Below, one piece after another: positions 10,446 through 21,702 of a stretch of 64,000 bases of DNA (position 1 is its first letter; every line of letters begins with the position of its first letter). The stretch is from Sorex araneus. Its lineage: Eukaryota; Chordata; Mammalia; Eulipotyphla; Soricidae. The notes below the pieces were generated by a model, which made no database searches, had not been told where the DNA came from, and saw only the letters and a program-made list of their open reading frames with translations. The position numbers and the translations under genes were made by a program. The stretch covers positions 31,892,939-31,956,938 of the forward strand of contig NC_073305.1 of the NCBI RefSeq assembly GCF_027595985.1. Direction: 5' to 3'.

Positions 10446-10660
10446 ATTATAATAAATAAATGAAGAAGTGGACTCTACAGCACTTAAAGAGAAATGCATG
10501 AGAAAACCACAGTATTATAGAAGTTTTGGAGACTTAATTGGGCCTCTGTTTACCACATTTCAGTACTATCCGATCACAACAGCACAAGTGTCTCCAGATA
10601 TTGTCAGAATGTTGCTACCTAAATATTTGGGGAGAGGGATAAAAATCACCCTTAGTTGTC

Positions 10661-11580
<920 letters not shown>

Positions 11581-11689
11581 ACCCACTTTATTACTCTGTT
11601 AAAGTTCCTGTAGTCATGATGAGAGCTGATAAGGGCTTTGTTTTTCTAACTTGAAACTGTTTGAGAAAGCTGGAAATAGGATCTGGAGG

Positions 11690-11840
11690 TTGCTCATAGG
11701 CTGGATTGCAGACCTAGAATGCACAGGACCCTGATTTGATCCCTGGCCCCTCATGGTCTCCAGGTACCAACACAATACCTCAGCATATAGCCCCAGAGCC
11801 TCTGGGGAGACTTCTCCACCCAGCCACCCCAAAAAGCAGA
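11690..11840 (+). mobile_element. Very old SINE-like copy
   Basis: Residual GATTTGATCCCTGGCCCC and CTCATGGTCTCCAG blocks followed by CCACCCCAAAAAGC. The ends are uncertain. Confidence 0.45.
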
Positions 11841-12038
11841 AAATTATCAACAATGTCTAAATTTAATAAAATAAATATTACTATAATAAGCACATTATTA
11901 AATATTATTTTCCTTTTTAAATATCTATATATCACCAATGAAAATAGGAAAAGAGAATCTGGAAAGTCTAGCTCTCCTGTTACCATACAGAAAGTTTTTG
12001 CAGAGTGAGGCTCAAAATGCTTTAATTTCATAAGAAAT

Positions 12039-12165
12039 TAAAGAAGTGCTTCTCCATGAGTAATGCATCCCATATGGTCCCCCGAGCACTGGCAGGAGTA
12101 ATTCCTGAGTGCATGAGCCAGGAGTAACCTCTGTGCATCACCGGGTGTGACCCAAAAAGCAAAAA

Positions 12166-12200
<35 letters not shown>

Positions 12201-12226
12201 CAATAAAAAAATAAAGAAGTGCTTCT
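12039..12226 (+). mobile_element. 5'-truncated SINE-A with 15-bp TSD
   Basis: Element 12054-12211 starts at GCATCCCATATGG, so both A and B boxes are absent. It is flanked by TAAAGAAGTGCTTCT at 12039-12053 and 12212-12226, showing that the truncation happened at integration. The tail has become (AAAT)n. Confidence 0.92.
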
Positions 12227-12654
12227 TCTGATCTTTTGTTTCTCCTTAGGTCTGAGCCATCTTCTCTTCTACTCTCCCAGAGGCGTGATGACTGTCATCT
12301 AGCTGGAATCCGGTATTTCTTTCTTTTCCAAGATGACTCCAGGCAGCTTCCTCCCTAATGGTTCTGGTTCTGGGCAGAGAACTGGCTTGTCTGGTTGCAT
12401 TTAGGTCCTAGTCAGAGAAGACAGGAAAATACCCAATGGCAAGTGTAGAAGAGGTGGACACTGCAATACCATCAGGAGTCCGGGTCTACATGGGTATTGC
12501 CCTCCGAAAGAGATGCGCAGGGATCCCAGACCTTGTCTTGCTACTATGTGTTCTCTATTTTTCTGATATGGCTTTCCTCATTCTCTACCCACCATACTTC
12601 ACCTTATTGTAGCTCCACCATGAAGTTCACAACTGAAGCAAAATCTGGCCACTG

Positions 12655-12825
12655 GGCCAGAGAAGACAGCTCAGTAGTGGGTGAGGGGCTTGCCTTGCAT
12701 GTCACCTAGTGGGGTTTGATCCCTGATACTGCATGTGGTTCCCCAAGCACTGCTAGGCGTGATTCCTGAGCACAGAGCCAGGAGTAGGCTCTAAACATTA
12801 CTGGGTATTGGGGTGAGAAAAAAGA
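12655..12825 (+). mobile_element. Diverged SINE-A
   Basis: GGGCCAGAGAAGACAGCTCAG, CTTGCCTTGCATG and GAGCACAGAGCCAGGAGTAGG mark an old copy. Confidence 0.72.
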
Positions 12826-12839
12826 GCTCTCTGGGGTTA

Positions 12840-13020
12840 GAGGATGTGTCACATTCCTTTTTGTGATGCTCATGCATGTTTGGCTGTGGAGTGACAGAAA
12901 TCTCCAACAGCCAGACTGCCAGAAGCATGTGCTACACGTGTGGGTGGGACTGTAGGGTTTGAACTTGTGACTATAGGCTAGCAAGGCAAGTGCTCTAAGC
13001 CCCTCTGCTATGCCTCTGGG
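12840..13020 (-). mobile_element. Very degraded tRNA-like repeat
   Basis: GGTTTGAACTTGTGAC and GCAAGGCAAGTGCTCTAAGC resemble the complement of a tRNA-type head. The body is not alignable by eye. Confidence 0.35.
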
Positions 13021-13083
13021 CATCTGAATTCTCTTGTCTATCCTTTCGTTAACTTATTGGGAAGAACATTAGAAATTTATACA

Positions 13084-13246
13084 GGGGCTGGAGCGATAGT
13101 ACAGCGTGTAGGGTGTTTGCTTGCACGTGGCCGACCCGGGTTTGATTCACAGAATCCCATATGGTCCACCAAAAACCGCCAGGAGTAATTCCTGAGTGCA
13201 AAGCCAGGAGTAACCCCTGAGCATAGCCAAAAAGCAAAAAAAAAAT
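13084..13246 (+). mobile_element. SINE-A with 3' deletion
   Basis: Good head and three-module start, but the copy jumps from GAGCATAGCC to AAAAAGCAAAA, losing GGGTGTGACCC. Confidence 0.88.
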
Positions 13247-13324
13247 GTATACAATACGAAGCTATGGAAATTGTATTCCTTGCTGAATAAACCATTCTTT
13301 ATATAGTTGTCGGGCTTTTGTTGA

Positions 13325-13482
13325 GGAGGTCGGGGCCACACCCAGCATGCTCAGTGGTTAATCCTGGCTCTGCATTCAGAAATCACTGGCAGTGCTCCGG
13401 GGACCATATGGAATGCCAAGAATCTAACCAGCTGTGTGCAAGACAACCCCCCCCCCACCTACTGTATTATTGCTCTGTCCCC
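13325..13482 (-). mobile_element. SINE-A, minus strand, C-run expansion
   Basis: GGGGCCACACCCAGCATGCTC to TTGCTCTGTCCCC, with a run of C replacing part of the head complement. Confidence 0.75.
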
Positions 13483-13577
13483 ATCTTTATATAGTTCTCA
13501 TAATTCTCTGATATACTTCATATGTGTGCTAGACATCCAATGATAATTATTGCTAGAAATGAAGATGTTGTTTGTGA

Positions 13578-13765
13578 TTTTTTTTAATTTCATTTATTTT
13601 TTCTAAATGGATCCCTGTGAGGTACAGTTACAGACTTACAAACTTCGTGGTCATGTTTCCATCATACAATGTTTCCATCATACAATGACCAAGTATCCAT
13701 CCTTCCACCAGTGCCCATTCTCCACCATCAATGATTCCAGTGTGCCTCCGCCCAACCCCTCCTTT
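13578..13765 (-). mobile_element. L1 3' end, minus strand
   Basis: GAGGTACAGTTACAGACTTAC and CCACCAGTGCCCATTCTCC match the other L1 termini. TTTCCATCATACAATG is tandemly duplicated inside the copy. Confidence 0.8.
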
Positions 13766-13797
13766 TGATTTTAATAAAGAATGATTGTATTGGCTTT

Positions 13798-13996
13798 AGA
13801 AAAGCAGCTGGGGGCTGGAGGAATAGCACAGCAGGTAGGGCGTTTGCCTTGTATGGGGCAGACCCAGGGTCGATTCCCAGCATCCCATATGGTCCCCCAA
13901 GCACTGCCAGGAGTGATTCCTGAGTGCAGAGCCAGGAATAACCCCTGTGCATCGCTGGGTGTGACCTAAAAAGAAAACAAAAATAGAGAAGCAGCA
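13798..13996 (+). mobile_element. SINE-A with TSD
   Basis: Element about 13809-13984. Imperfect TSD AGAAAAGCAGC / AGAGAAGCAGC. Near-consensus body. Confidence 0.88.
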
Positions 13997-14225
13997 GACA
14001 CAGATAAAGGGGTTAATTAACTTCAGTCAGTTGATGCCATGTTTGATGAGTGGAAAGAGGTTTTACCTAAGTATTTCTACCTGTTGTGCTTTAGTGAGCA
14101 TAAGTGCTTATTCAGCTTGTCTCTTTGCTTACATTTCAATTTTCCAGCATTTGATAATCTTGACAACTGGGATTTTCCGTGGAAACAGTGAAGCAAGATA
14201 TTTCACCTTCCAAAGCACTTGTGGA

Positions 14226-14350
14226 CACAGCGATTCAGATTTGATCCATGACCCCTTTATTGTTCCACAAGCACCACCGGGAGTGATGCTTGAGCACAGA
14301 GTCAGGAGTGAACCCTGAGCACCTCCACATGTGGCCCCTAAAATTCCCAA
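14226..14350 (+). mobile_element. 5'-truncated old SINE-A
   Basis: Begins near the B box (AGATTTGATCCATGACCCC), then CACCACCGGGAGTGATGC and CATGTGGCCCCTAAAAT. Confidence 0.65.
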
Positions 14351-14649
14351 ATAATATTTGGAAAATTTAGCAAATCAAATACATCGTTTAAAATTTTTGA
14401 TGTACATAATATATGGGAGTAAAAAATATGCCACATGAAAATATGTCTTTAGGCAAATGGTTGAAAATCTAGAAGAAAGTTGCCTTTGGAAAAAGACAAT
14501 AGAAAGATCTCTCTCTCTCTCTCCCTCCTCTCCCCGCCCCCCGCATACACACATACCTGAGGATAGAGCCCAAGGCCTCATACATGAAAAGTAAATGCTC
14601 TACCATTGGGCCATATCCTTAACCCAAAATTAAGGTAAGGTTGTTATGA

Positions 14650-14919
14650 AGGTTGTGGACTGGAGACACAGCACAGCAAGTTGGGCATTCGCCCTGCACA
14701 CGGCCGACCCGGGTTCAATTCCTCCGTCCCTCTCTGAGAGCCCGACAAGCTACCCAGAGTATCCTGCCCGCACAGCAGAGCCTGGCAAGCTACCTGTGGC
14801 ATATTCAATATGCCAAAAACATTAACAAGTCTCACAATGGAGACGTTACTGGTGCCCGCTCAAGCAAATCGATGAGCAATGGGATGACAGTGATACAGTG
14901 ATACAGTGATTAAGGTTGC
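14650..14919 (+). mobile_element. SINE-B, near full length
   Basis: Head with GACCCGGGTTCAATTCC, then GACAAGCTACCCAGAGTATCC, GGCATATTCAATATGCC, GTTACTGGTGCCCGC and a GTGATACAGTGATACAGTGA tail. Short flanking repeat AAGGTTG. Confidence 0.88.
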
Positions 14920-15594
14920 AAGGTAGCAAGGAATTGATTGCATTTAAGTAGCAAGGAAGCAATGCTGCTAAAACGCAGATCTGTAGATCCAATCACTTCT
15001 GTTATTTCCAGACTATATCCTCAGTCATTTGATTCACTGAAATCTGTACCCACCATCACCAGGGCTGATGTAAAAGGAAATCAAATAACGGGCTTAATCA
15101 GGACACAGAAAGCATTATTTTACATTTCCAAAGCAGTTGTTCTAATCTGTCTGAGTGGGAAGGAAGCAATAGTGTTAACCTCTTCATTAGTCAGCCCTCC
15201 TCCACCACTGATTCAGCCCCATAAACAACGGATATAATTACCCTGAACAATTGTGTGTTTATTTCCATGTCTAAACACAGAGCTTGCATTTGAAAACAAA
15301 AGAGAAAAGCAAGAGAGAAGTACCCTGCTGTTTTTTAATTCTCAATGTCAAACTTTTTCTGAATCCGGCTGTCCCTCTGGTGAGCAGAAGAAAGAAACCA
15401 GAGCATCTCGACTTTTGTTCAAAAAAAAAAAAACCTTTTTATAGAAAAATGGGTGTTACTGTATTGAGTCCTCTAGAGTGTGTACGGTAGTAGAATGGTA
15501 ATAAGAGGAGATCTCAGGATTCTCTACCTTTGTCAGAGGATCTGAACGAATTGAGGCCCTCCGTGAAAAAGAAAAAAAAAATGGGTGCTAAAAT
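14920..15594. other. Unique-looking intergenic block
   Basis: About 675 bp free of recognised repeats. Several short + frames lack any familiar domain. Confidence 0.5.
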
Positions 15595-15794
15595 TTTGGA
15601 GCAAGGCAGAGCTGGAGTGATAGTATGGCAGGTAGGGCGTTTGCCTTGCACATGCCCTACCCAGGTTCGATTCCTAGCATCCCATATGTCCCCTGAACAC
15701 TGCCAGGAGTAATTCCTGAGTGCATAGCCAGGAGTAATTCCTGTGCATTGCCGGGTGTGACCCAAAAAGAAAAAAAAAACTTTGGAGCAAGGCA
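15595..15794 (+). mobile_element. SINE-A with 14-bp TSD
   Basis: Element 15609-15780 flanked by TTTGGAGCAAGGCA at 15595-15608 and 15781-15794. Well preserved, GGTTCGATTCC B box intact. Confidence 0.95.
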
Positions 15795-15987
15795 ATGTAG
15801 TTAAAAGAACTCTCATTGTAAGTAGAAATGAAATATTCTGTTTTAATTGATTGCTCTAGCTTGCCTGTGAGTGGTGCCAGGGATCAATCCCAGGCTCTCA
15901 GGGAGCCTCATAAACATGACGCACGTGCCCCACAGCAGAGCCACGTTCTTCCTCTCCTTGCTTATTGTCATGAGTGCTGTTTCGATA

Positions 15988-16011
15988 TGTGTGTGTGTGT
16001 GTGTGTGTGTG
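15988..16011. repeat. (TG)12 microsatellite
   Basis: Twelve tandem TG units. Confidence 0.9.
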
Positions 16012-16164
16012 AGTGTGTTGGGGTGCTCCCCGAGATTCCCACAGTGCTCCTCAGACATATTGCTTTCCAGGGTCTGCACTTCAAAATGGTACTACTGGCA
16101 TTTTTTATTTTTAGATTTATTTTGCTGTACTTTTATAGGCAACATCCTTTATTGCTGATTTATT

Positions 16165-16440
16165 CTGGGGGAGGGGCTCCCAAGCAGTGCTCAGGGAACC
16201 CAGGGGCCACTCCCAGCCTTACTCAGCAAAACCAGACTTACATTCAAAACAACCTAAGAAACCAGTGGTACTGCTCAGGCTCTGTGGTACCACAGACCAC
16301 CAGGACCACCCTAGCAGAGCTTGGGAACCTCCAGGACTATGAGAGAGACTATGGGGGGGGTCATGTGTTGCCAGGGATTGAACTGGGGTCCAGCACATGC
16401 AAGGTATGTGCCCTAGCCTCTGTACCAATGCCGGATGTGG
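16165..16440 (-). mobile_element. Degenerate SINE-like region
   Basis: GGGATTGAACTGGGGTCCAGC and GCAAGGTATGTGCCCTAGCC are the complement of an old head, with a scrambled body upstream. Confidence 0.45.
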
Positions 16441-16511
16441 CAAAAGAGCAAACAAGCAAAAATCAGGGAAACAGAAGTCTTGGGTTCAATCCCTAGCACC
16501 AGTAATTTAAA

Positions 16512-16665
16512 TGGAGGGTGGGGCAAGTACTTGCCTTGCATGCAACCAACCCTGACTTGATTCCCCCACACTTTGTGATCCCCAGAACACTGCTGGGAGT
16601 AACCCTTGAGCACAGAGCCAAAAGCTGACTCCAAACACTGCTACCTAGATGTGGCTCAAACCTTT
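16512..16665 (+). mobile_element. Diverged SINE-A
   Basis: ACTTGCCTTGCATGCAACC, CCCAGAACACTGCTGGGAGT and GAGCACAGAGCCAAAAGC. Confidence 0.68.
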
Positions 16666-16806
16666 CCTCCCCATCAAAAGGGAAGTAAAGAAAGAAAAAT
16701 GAATGCTTGGGTTATGAAATCAAGCAAAATGTCATGACAGGAGCTAGGATGACAAGACTTACCAGTTTGCAAGTAAGTGCTCTGGGACAAGAGGTCGAAA
16801 GTGTGG

Positions 16807-17005
16807 AAAGAACGTGTTAGGGGGCTGGAGCGATAGCACAGCGGGTAGGGCATTTGCCTTGCACAAAGCCGTTCCAGGTTCGATTCCCAGCATCTCATAT
16901 GGTCCCCTGAGCACCACCAGGAGTAACTCCTGAGTGCAGAGCCAGGAGTAACCCCTGTGCATTGCCAGGTGTGACCCAAAAAGAAAAAAAAAAAGAACGT
17001 GTTAG
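16807..17005 (+). mobile_element. SINE-A with 14-bp perfect TSD
   Basis: Element 16821-16991 bounded by AAAGAACGTGTTAG at 16807-16820 and 16992-17005. The insertion lies at the left edge of an L1 remnant. Confidence 0.95.
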
Positions 17006-17439
17006 ATGTGGGGAAGAAAGAACATTCCTCATTCACTGCTGGTGGGAATGCTGATTGGTGCAACCTTTTAAAAAAAATGAACACTTCTCAAAAAAATGAG
17101 GAATTGAGCTTCCTTATGAGCAAGCAACTCTATTTCTTGGCATATACACCAAAGGTCAAAAAAACCTCTCTTCAGAAAAAACCATCTTCCCTATGGTGTT
17201 CATTGCAGCACTATTCACAATAGCCAAAATCTGGAAACTACCCAAGTGTCCCAGAACAGATGACTGAATAACAAAACAATGGTATATATACACAGTGCAA
17301 TACTAGTTGGCTTTAAGAAAAGATGAAGTCATGCAATTTGCAGCTATGTGGATGGCTCTGAAAAGTATCATGCTGAGTGAAGTTAGTCAAGAGTAGAGGG
17401 ACAGACACAGAAGCATCTCTCTGATATCAAGATATAATG

Positions 17440-17642
17440 AAATATAGTAGGGGATGGAGCTGGAGCAATAGTCCAGCAGGTAGAGCACTGTCTTGCATGT
17501 GGCCTGCCCAGGTTCTGTCCCGGCACCCCATATGGTCCCCTAAGCCCTCCAGGAGTCATCTCTTGAGCACAGAGCAGATGTGAGGGAGCACCACTAGATG
17601 TGCCTCCCCCCTCCCCCCAAAAAAGAAAAATATAGTAGGGGA
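17440..17642 (+). mobile_element. SINE-A nested in L1, 15-bp TSD
   Basis: Element 17455-17627 flanked by AAATATAGTAGGGGA at 17440-17454 and 17628-17642. A diverged subfamily with a GTGTGCC-type 3' end. Confidence 0.92.
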
Positions 17643-17662
17643 ATAACAAATACCCAAAGGAA

Positions 17663-17790
17663 GGGCTGAAACAATAGTATAGCTGGAAAGGCATTTGCCT
17701 TGCTCATGAATGACCAGGGTTTCATCCTCAGCATCCAATATGGTCCCCTGGGCACTGCCAGAAAAAAAAAAAAAAAGGAAAAGAAAAGAA
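17663..17790 (+). mobile_element. SINE-A, 3'-shortened
   Basis: GGCTGAAACAATAGTATAGC head to GGGCACTGCCAG, then directly poly(A). Confidence 0.75.
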
Positions 17791-18343
17791 ACCCAGAAAA
17801 CCCCAAAAGGCAACAATCAGAGAATTGGTTTTCAGAAAGGGGTTTTCCATGGTAATGATATGTGGGGTGAGGAAGGGAAAGGCAAAAGGAACAGGAGACA
17901 ATAGTCAGGAGAAATGGTCTCTCTGCTAGGAAGGTGGTTTTGGAATGCTTCGTGCTTGAAACCCCATCATTGACAATATTGTAAAATTGTAAAGCACAGT
18001 GACTAAAATTAAAATTGTAAAAGTGAGGAAGGGGAAGAGGTAGGAGCATTACATTAGATTTCCTGGCACTTGCCACATTAGCTAAGTGCAGTGGCAAGCA
18101 GCATGTATAAAATCTCAAAGGTAGTTAAACAGTAACAAGGAAGTCAGAACAATCCAGGTTACCCACAGGATAAGAAAGATACAGCGATTTATTTCCATTG
18201 GCTTTACTTGCTATAAAAGGTATGACCTTGGCCTCCTTATACCACCTAAAGGAATGATCTGTGGTCCTTTACCTGCGTTTGATTGATCAATGGAAGGACA
18301 AAGGTGAAGGATGTAGTTCCAGGTAGTAAAATTCTGAGACAAA

Positions 18344-18507
18344 ACCAGCTGAGGTACTGGAAAGATAGTGTAACAGATAAGGCACTTGCCTTGCATGTGG
18401 CCAACCCGGATTCAATCCCCAGCATCCCATATGGCCTCCCCACCTCCGTGTAACACCAGGAGTGACCTCTGAGCACTGAGCATCGGGCAGGGTGTGGCCC
18501 CGCGTGT

Positions 18508-18558
<51 letters not shown>

Positions 18559-18565
18559 AGCTGAG
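18344..18565 (+). mobile_element. SINE-A whose tail became (CA)n
   Basis: SINE 18354-18505, then a CA run at 18509-18557. The TSD ACCAGCTGAG lies at 18344-18353 and, beyond the CA run, at 18556-18565. The microsatellite is therefore inside the insertion and grew from its tail. Confidence 0.9.
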
Positions 18566-18873
18566 CTGAGGCACAGAGCTTTGAAACTGACACACACAAA
18601 GCTATCTAGCAGTTCAGACAAAAATGAGTCACAGAAGGGTCATTTCACAGGGCAGTGCAGCGCTGACACTCAGCTACACAAAGAGGAGGAGCTGAGAGAC
18701 CACAGCTGGCTTCACTGTGGGCTTCTGTGTGGACAGTGCTCGTCAAGTTCTTTAATCTCGCCCCCCTCTGCTTTTCACCTAGAGGGAAGTGTTAGAGGAT
18801 CTGATCCTCACCCAAAGGAGCTTGAAATGTTTACCCTACACGTGGGATAGTTTGAGAAAGGGTGTCCTCTAGT
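18566..18873. other. Intergenic, unassigned
   Basis: No recognised repeat or coding signal. Confidence 0.5.
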
Positions 18874-19200
18874 GGTCAATGGTAAACTTAATTCTAAGAG
18901 GCTTACAAGCAAAGCTAAAGATGTAGGCGTAAAGAGAAGTAACCCCTGTGCATCGCAGGGTATGACCCAAAAAGCCAAAAAAAAAATGGATCGAAAGGTA
19001 TTTTTTATTGAAACCGTTCCATTATTTCAAAGTTCATTGTCAAGTCTGATTTTGGGGGGCGTTTCCCAGCCCAATTCTAAAATTTAGTACAATGAGGTGT
19101 TGGAGCCAAACGAAGCCTTGAGTGTGGAAATCAGTGGGCAAAATAAGCGCCTGCCTGTGAGAAAATAACCTTCTCCAAAGCCCCTGTATGCCTAGGGCAG
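18874..19200. repeat. Copy 1 of a paralogous intergenic segment
   Basis: 18874-18930 (TCTAAGAGGCTTACAAGC, GCTAAAGATGTAGG) matches 22011-22069, and 19057-19140 (GGTGTTGGAGCCAAACG, GTGTGGAAATCAGTGGGC) matches 22367-22460, in the same order and strand. The middle (18938-19053) is not shared with the 22-kb copy but matches 19811-19927. Confidence 0.75.
18938..19053 (+). repeat. Duplicate of 19811-19927
   Basis: 116 bp that begins inside a SINE third module (AGTAACCCCTGTGCATCGC) and runs past the A tail into flank (CCATTATTTCAAAGTTCATT, GTCAAGTCTGATTTT). The same SINE end and flank occur at 19811-19927, including the shared variant GCAGGGTATGACCC. Confidence 0.85.
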
Positions 19201-19244
19201 AATCCGCTCCTCTGGCATAGAAGATTTAGAACATTTTTATTTCG

Positions 19245-19450
19245 TTTTTGTTTTTTGGGTCACATCCAGTGATGCTCAGGGCTTACTCCTGGCTCTGCAC
19301 TCAGGAATCGCTTCTGGCAGTGTTTGGGGGAACCACATGGGATGTCACGTGTTGGACCCCGGCCCCCAGCAACCCCCCCAGAGTGATTCCTGAGTGCAGA
19401 GCCAAGAATAACCCCTGAACATCACTGGATGTGGCCCCCAAACCAAAGTA
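19245..19450. repeat. Fold-back pair of SINE-A fragments
   Basis: A minus-strand SINE part (19256-19310 onward) is followed by a plus-strand part (19382-19437). The two arms of about 55 bp are complementary at roughly 90 percent, with a spacer of about 70 bp rich in C. Confidence 0.85.
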
Positions 19451-19684
19451 AATAAATAAATTTTCTGAAATGTGATCTGGGTCACAAAGACAGTTCGAAG
19501 GGCAGGGCAGGAGCTTGTGCCCTGTAGGCCCATGGCTCCATGTTCACTTCACAGCCTCTTTCGTGCTTGCAGGTATTCCTGGGAAGGTACCCCAACATAA
19601 ATTATCAAGTCAGATTTTTAAAAAATATTTCATTTTATTTATTCTGCTGAAAGGTATGGTAAAGACATATGTTGACTGGAATGA

Positions 19685-19862
19685 GGGGCTGAAGCGATAG
19701 TACAGCGGGTAGGACGTTTGCCTTGCACACAGCCAACCCCGGCTTGATTCCCAGCATCCCATATGGTCCCCTGAGCACCGCCAGGAGTAATTCCTGCGTG
19801 TAAAGCCAGGAGTAACCCCTGTGCATCGCAGGGTATGACCCAAAAAGCCAAAAAAAAAAAAG
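19685..19862 (+). mobile_element. SINE-A
   Basis: Near-consensus copy with GCAGGGTATGACCC variant and AAAAAGCC plus poly(A). It is the source-like copy for the duplicate at 18938. Confidence 0.93.
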
Positions 19863-20047
19863 GGCTGAAAGGTATTTTTCGTTGAAACCCTTCCATTATT
19901 TCAAAGTTCATTGTCAAGTCTGATTTTTATAAGATTGGTTCATTCAGGGTGTTATGGTCATAGACTCATGTTGGATTATAACTCATAGAATAAAATAAGT
20001 ATCATAAATCTATATAACTTAAAGAAATAGAGAAGAATTTTTTTTTT

Positions 20048-20108
20048 TTTTTTTGCTTTTTGAGTCACACCCTGAGCATCACCGGGTGTGACCCAAAAAG
20101 CAAAAAAA
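20048..20108. repeat. 25-nt-arm hairpin from SINE ends
   Basis: TTTGCTTTTTGAGTCACACCC (20052-20072) faces GGGTGTGACCCAAAAAGCAAA (20084-20104) across an 11-base loop. Both arms are the last bases of SINE-A. Confidence 0.92.
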
Positions 20109-20110
20109 TT

Positions 20111-20540
20111 TTAAAAGATGACATCAGCACTTTGTGACAATTACTTGTCTTATGTAAACTAAGAAAAATGTTTCATTTATACACAAATAGTTGTGTAAAT
20201 ATAATAGATGGGTGCACATGCATATAAACAAAGTGTTAAATATGCTAGAGTATGTATGAGATGTGCATGTGCAATTGTAAATATTCTTGCCCTGTTAAAG
20301 TAGTGACACCCTAATATTCACTTTTCCATTTGATATATCTGTTGCCATACTAGTTTGACTGAATTAAACTTTTTATATTTTTTATTAACTCGTGGTTTAA
20401 TATAGCTCTAGAAAAAAAATACAATTGGATATATTCAAGAAAAACTTGATTTTAATAAAAACATCATGGATTCTTTTTGTTAGTATTATGAAAATATAAT
20501 AACAATAATAATAATAATATAGACCTGTTATTAAGAAAAA
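20111..20540. other. AT-rich intergenic stretch
   Basis: AT-rich DNA with an AAT run at about 20500-20520. No gene is seen. Confidence 0.55.
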
Positions 20541-20654
20541 ATGTGCACAGGCTCACAATGTGGCACAGTAGCAGAAGACTTGTCTTGCATGTGTGAAACC
20601 CTGGGTTCAATTCCCAGTACTATAAAAAAAAAAAGAAAGAAAAATTGTGCACAG
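20541..20654 (+). mobile_element. Short ID-like tRNA SINE
   Basis: About 75 bp: CTCACAATGTGGCACAGTAG, GGGTTCAATTCCCAGTAC, then poly(A) with no SINE-A body. Flanks TGTGCACAG on both sides. Confidence 0.72.
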
Positions 20655-20690
20655 TGATATCTAGGACATACTTATAAAACTTCTGTGTAA

Positions 20691-20865
20691 GGAGTCAGAG
20701 AGGTAGTACCAAGGGCAGGATGCTAACCTTGCTCATAGCTAACTCAGATTCGATCCCTGACACTTCGTGTGATTTCCCGAACCTCCCTAGGAGTGATCCG
20801 TGAGCCCAGAACCAGCAGTAAGTCCTGAGCATCATTGATTGAGCTCAAAAACACAAAAACAAAAT
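20691..20865 (+). mobile_element. Diverged SINE-A
   Basis: Head GGAGTCAGAGAGGTAGTACC, B box AGATTCGATCCC and AGCTCAAAAACAC tail, with TTCTGTGTA on either side. Confidence 0.75.
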
Positions 20866-21021
20866 TCTGTGTATATGTACAATATACAAGGGGATAGAAA
20901 ACCTGGACAAAGATGAAGCAGAAACAATTGTGCTTAGTGTCCCTTTCCAGATAGAAAAGTTACTGCTTCCTTGTTTGCGCTAAGAACACCAATTTTTGTA
21001 CTAAGAATGCCCTTAATAAAA

Positions 21022-21199
21022 TTTTTTTTTTTTTTGCTTTTTGGGTCACACCTGGCGATGCACAGGGTTTACTCCTGGCTCTGCACTCAGGAATTGCCCC
21101 TGGCCGTGCTCAGGGGACCATATGGGATGCTGGGATTTGAACCCGGGTTGGCCGAGTGCAAGGCAAATGCCCTACCCGCTGTGCTATCTCTCCAGCCCC
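21022..21199 (-). mobile_element. SINE-A, near consensus, minus
   Basis: T-run, GCTTTTTGGGTCACACC through ATCTCTCCAGCCCC. Confidence 0.94.
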
Positions 21200-21242
21200 T
21201 ATATAAAAATATTTTTAAATTAAAAAAATTTAAATAAGTTGA

Positions 21243-21610
21243 GGCCAGAGCAATAATGCAGCAGGTAGAATGCTTACCTTGCACACTGCTGACCCGGGTT
21301 TGATACTGCAGCTCATATTGTCCCCTGAGCCCCACCAGGAGCAATTCTTTTTTTTTTTCTTTTCTTTTTTAGGTCACACCTGGCGATGCACAGGGGTTAT
21401 TTCTGGCTCTGCACTCAGGAATTGCTCCTGGCGGTGCTCAGGGGACCATATGGGATGCTGGGAATCGAACCTGGGTCGGCCGCGTGCAAGGCAAACGCTC
21501 TACCCACTGTGCTATTGCTCCAGCCCCAGGAGCAATTCTTGAGTGCAGAGCCCTTGAATGCAGAAGTAATTCCTGAGTACCACCAGGTGTGGCCTCAAAA
21601 CTAAGCAAAA
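21243..21610 (+). mobile_element. Old SINE-A split by a younger one
   Basis: Halves at 21243-21349 and 21528-21610 (CCTGAGTACCACCAGGTGTG). The break is occupied by the minus-strand SINE at 21350-21527. Confidence 0.85.
21337..21540 (-). mobile_element. SINE-A nested in SINE-A, 13-bp TSD
   Basis: Element 21350-21527 with AGGAGCAATTCTT at 21337-21349 and 21528-21540. Intact B box complement GGAATCGAACC. Confidence 0.95.
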
Positions 21611-21702
21611 AACTTTTCTTTTTCAACTATCTTGATGTGAGTGCTTTATTATACCCAACAATTTTTAAATATACTTTCACTTTTTTTAAAAGAGGGAAAT
21701 GT

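Larger units (their letters stand above)
17006..18010 (+). mobile_element. L1 ORF2 end and 3' UTR remnant, interrupted
   Basis: CACTGCTGGTGGGAATGCTG, GCAGCACTATTCACAATAGCC and GTGGATGGCTCTGAAAAGTATC are classic end-of-ORF2 L1 landmarks. Two later SINEs (17455-17627 and 17663-17790) split it, and TGTAAAGCACAGTGACTAAAAT near 17990 may be its end. The coding part is broken. Confidence 0.8.

Noticed and set aside
17006-17450. Functional L1 ORF2
   Set aside because: Only the extreme C-terminal region is present, frameshifted and interrupted by SINEs.
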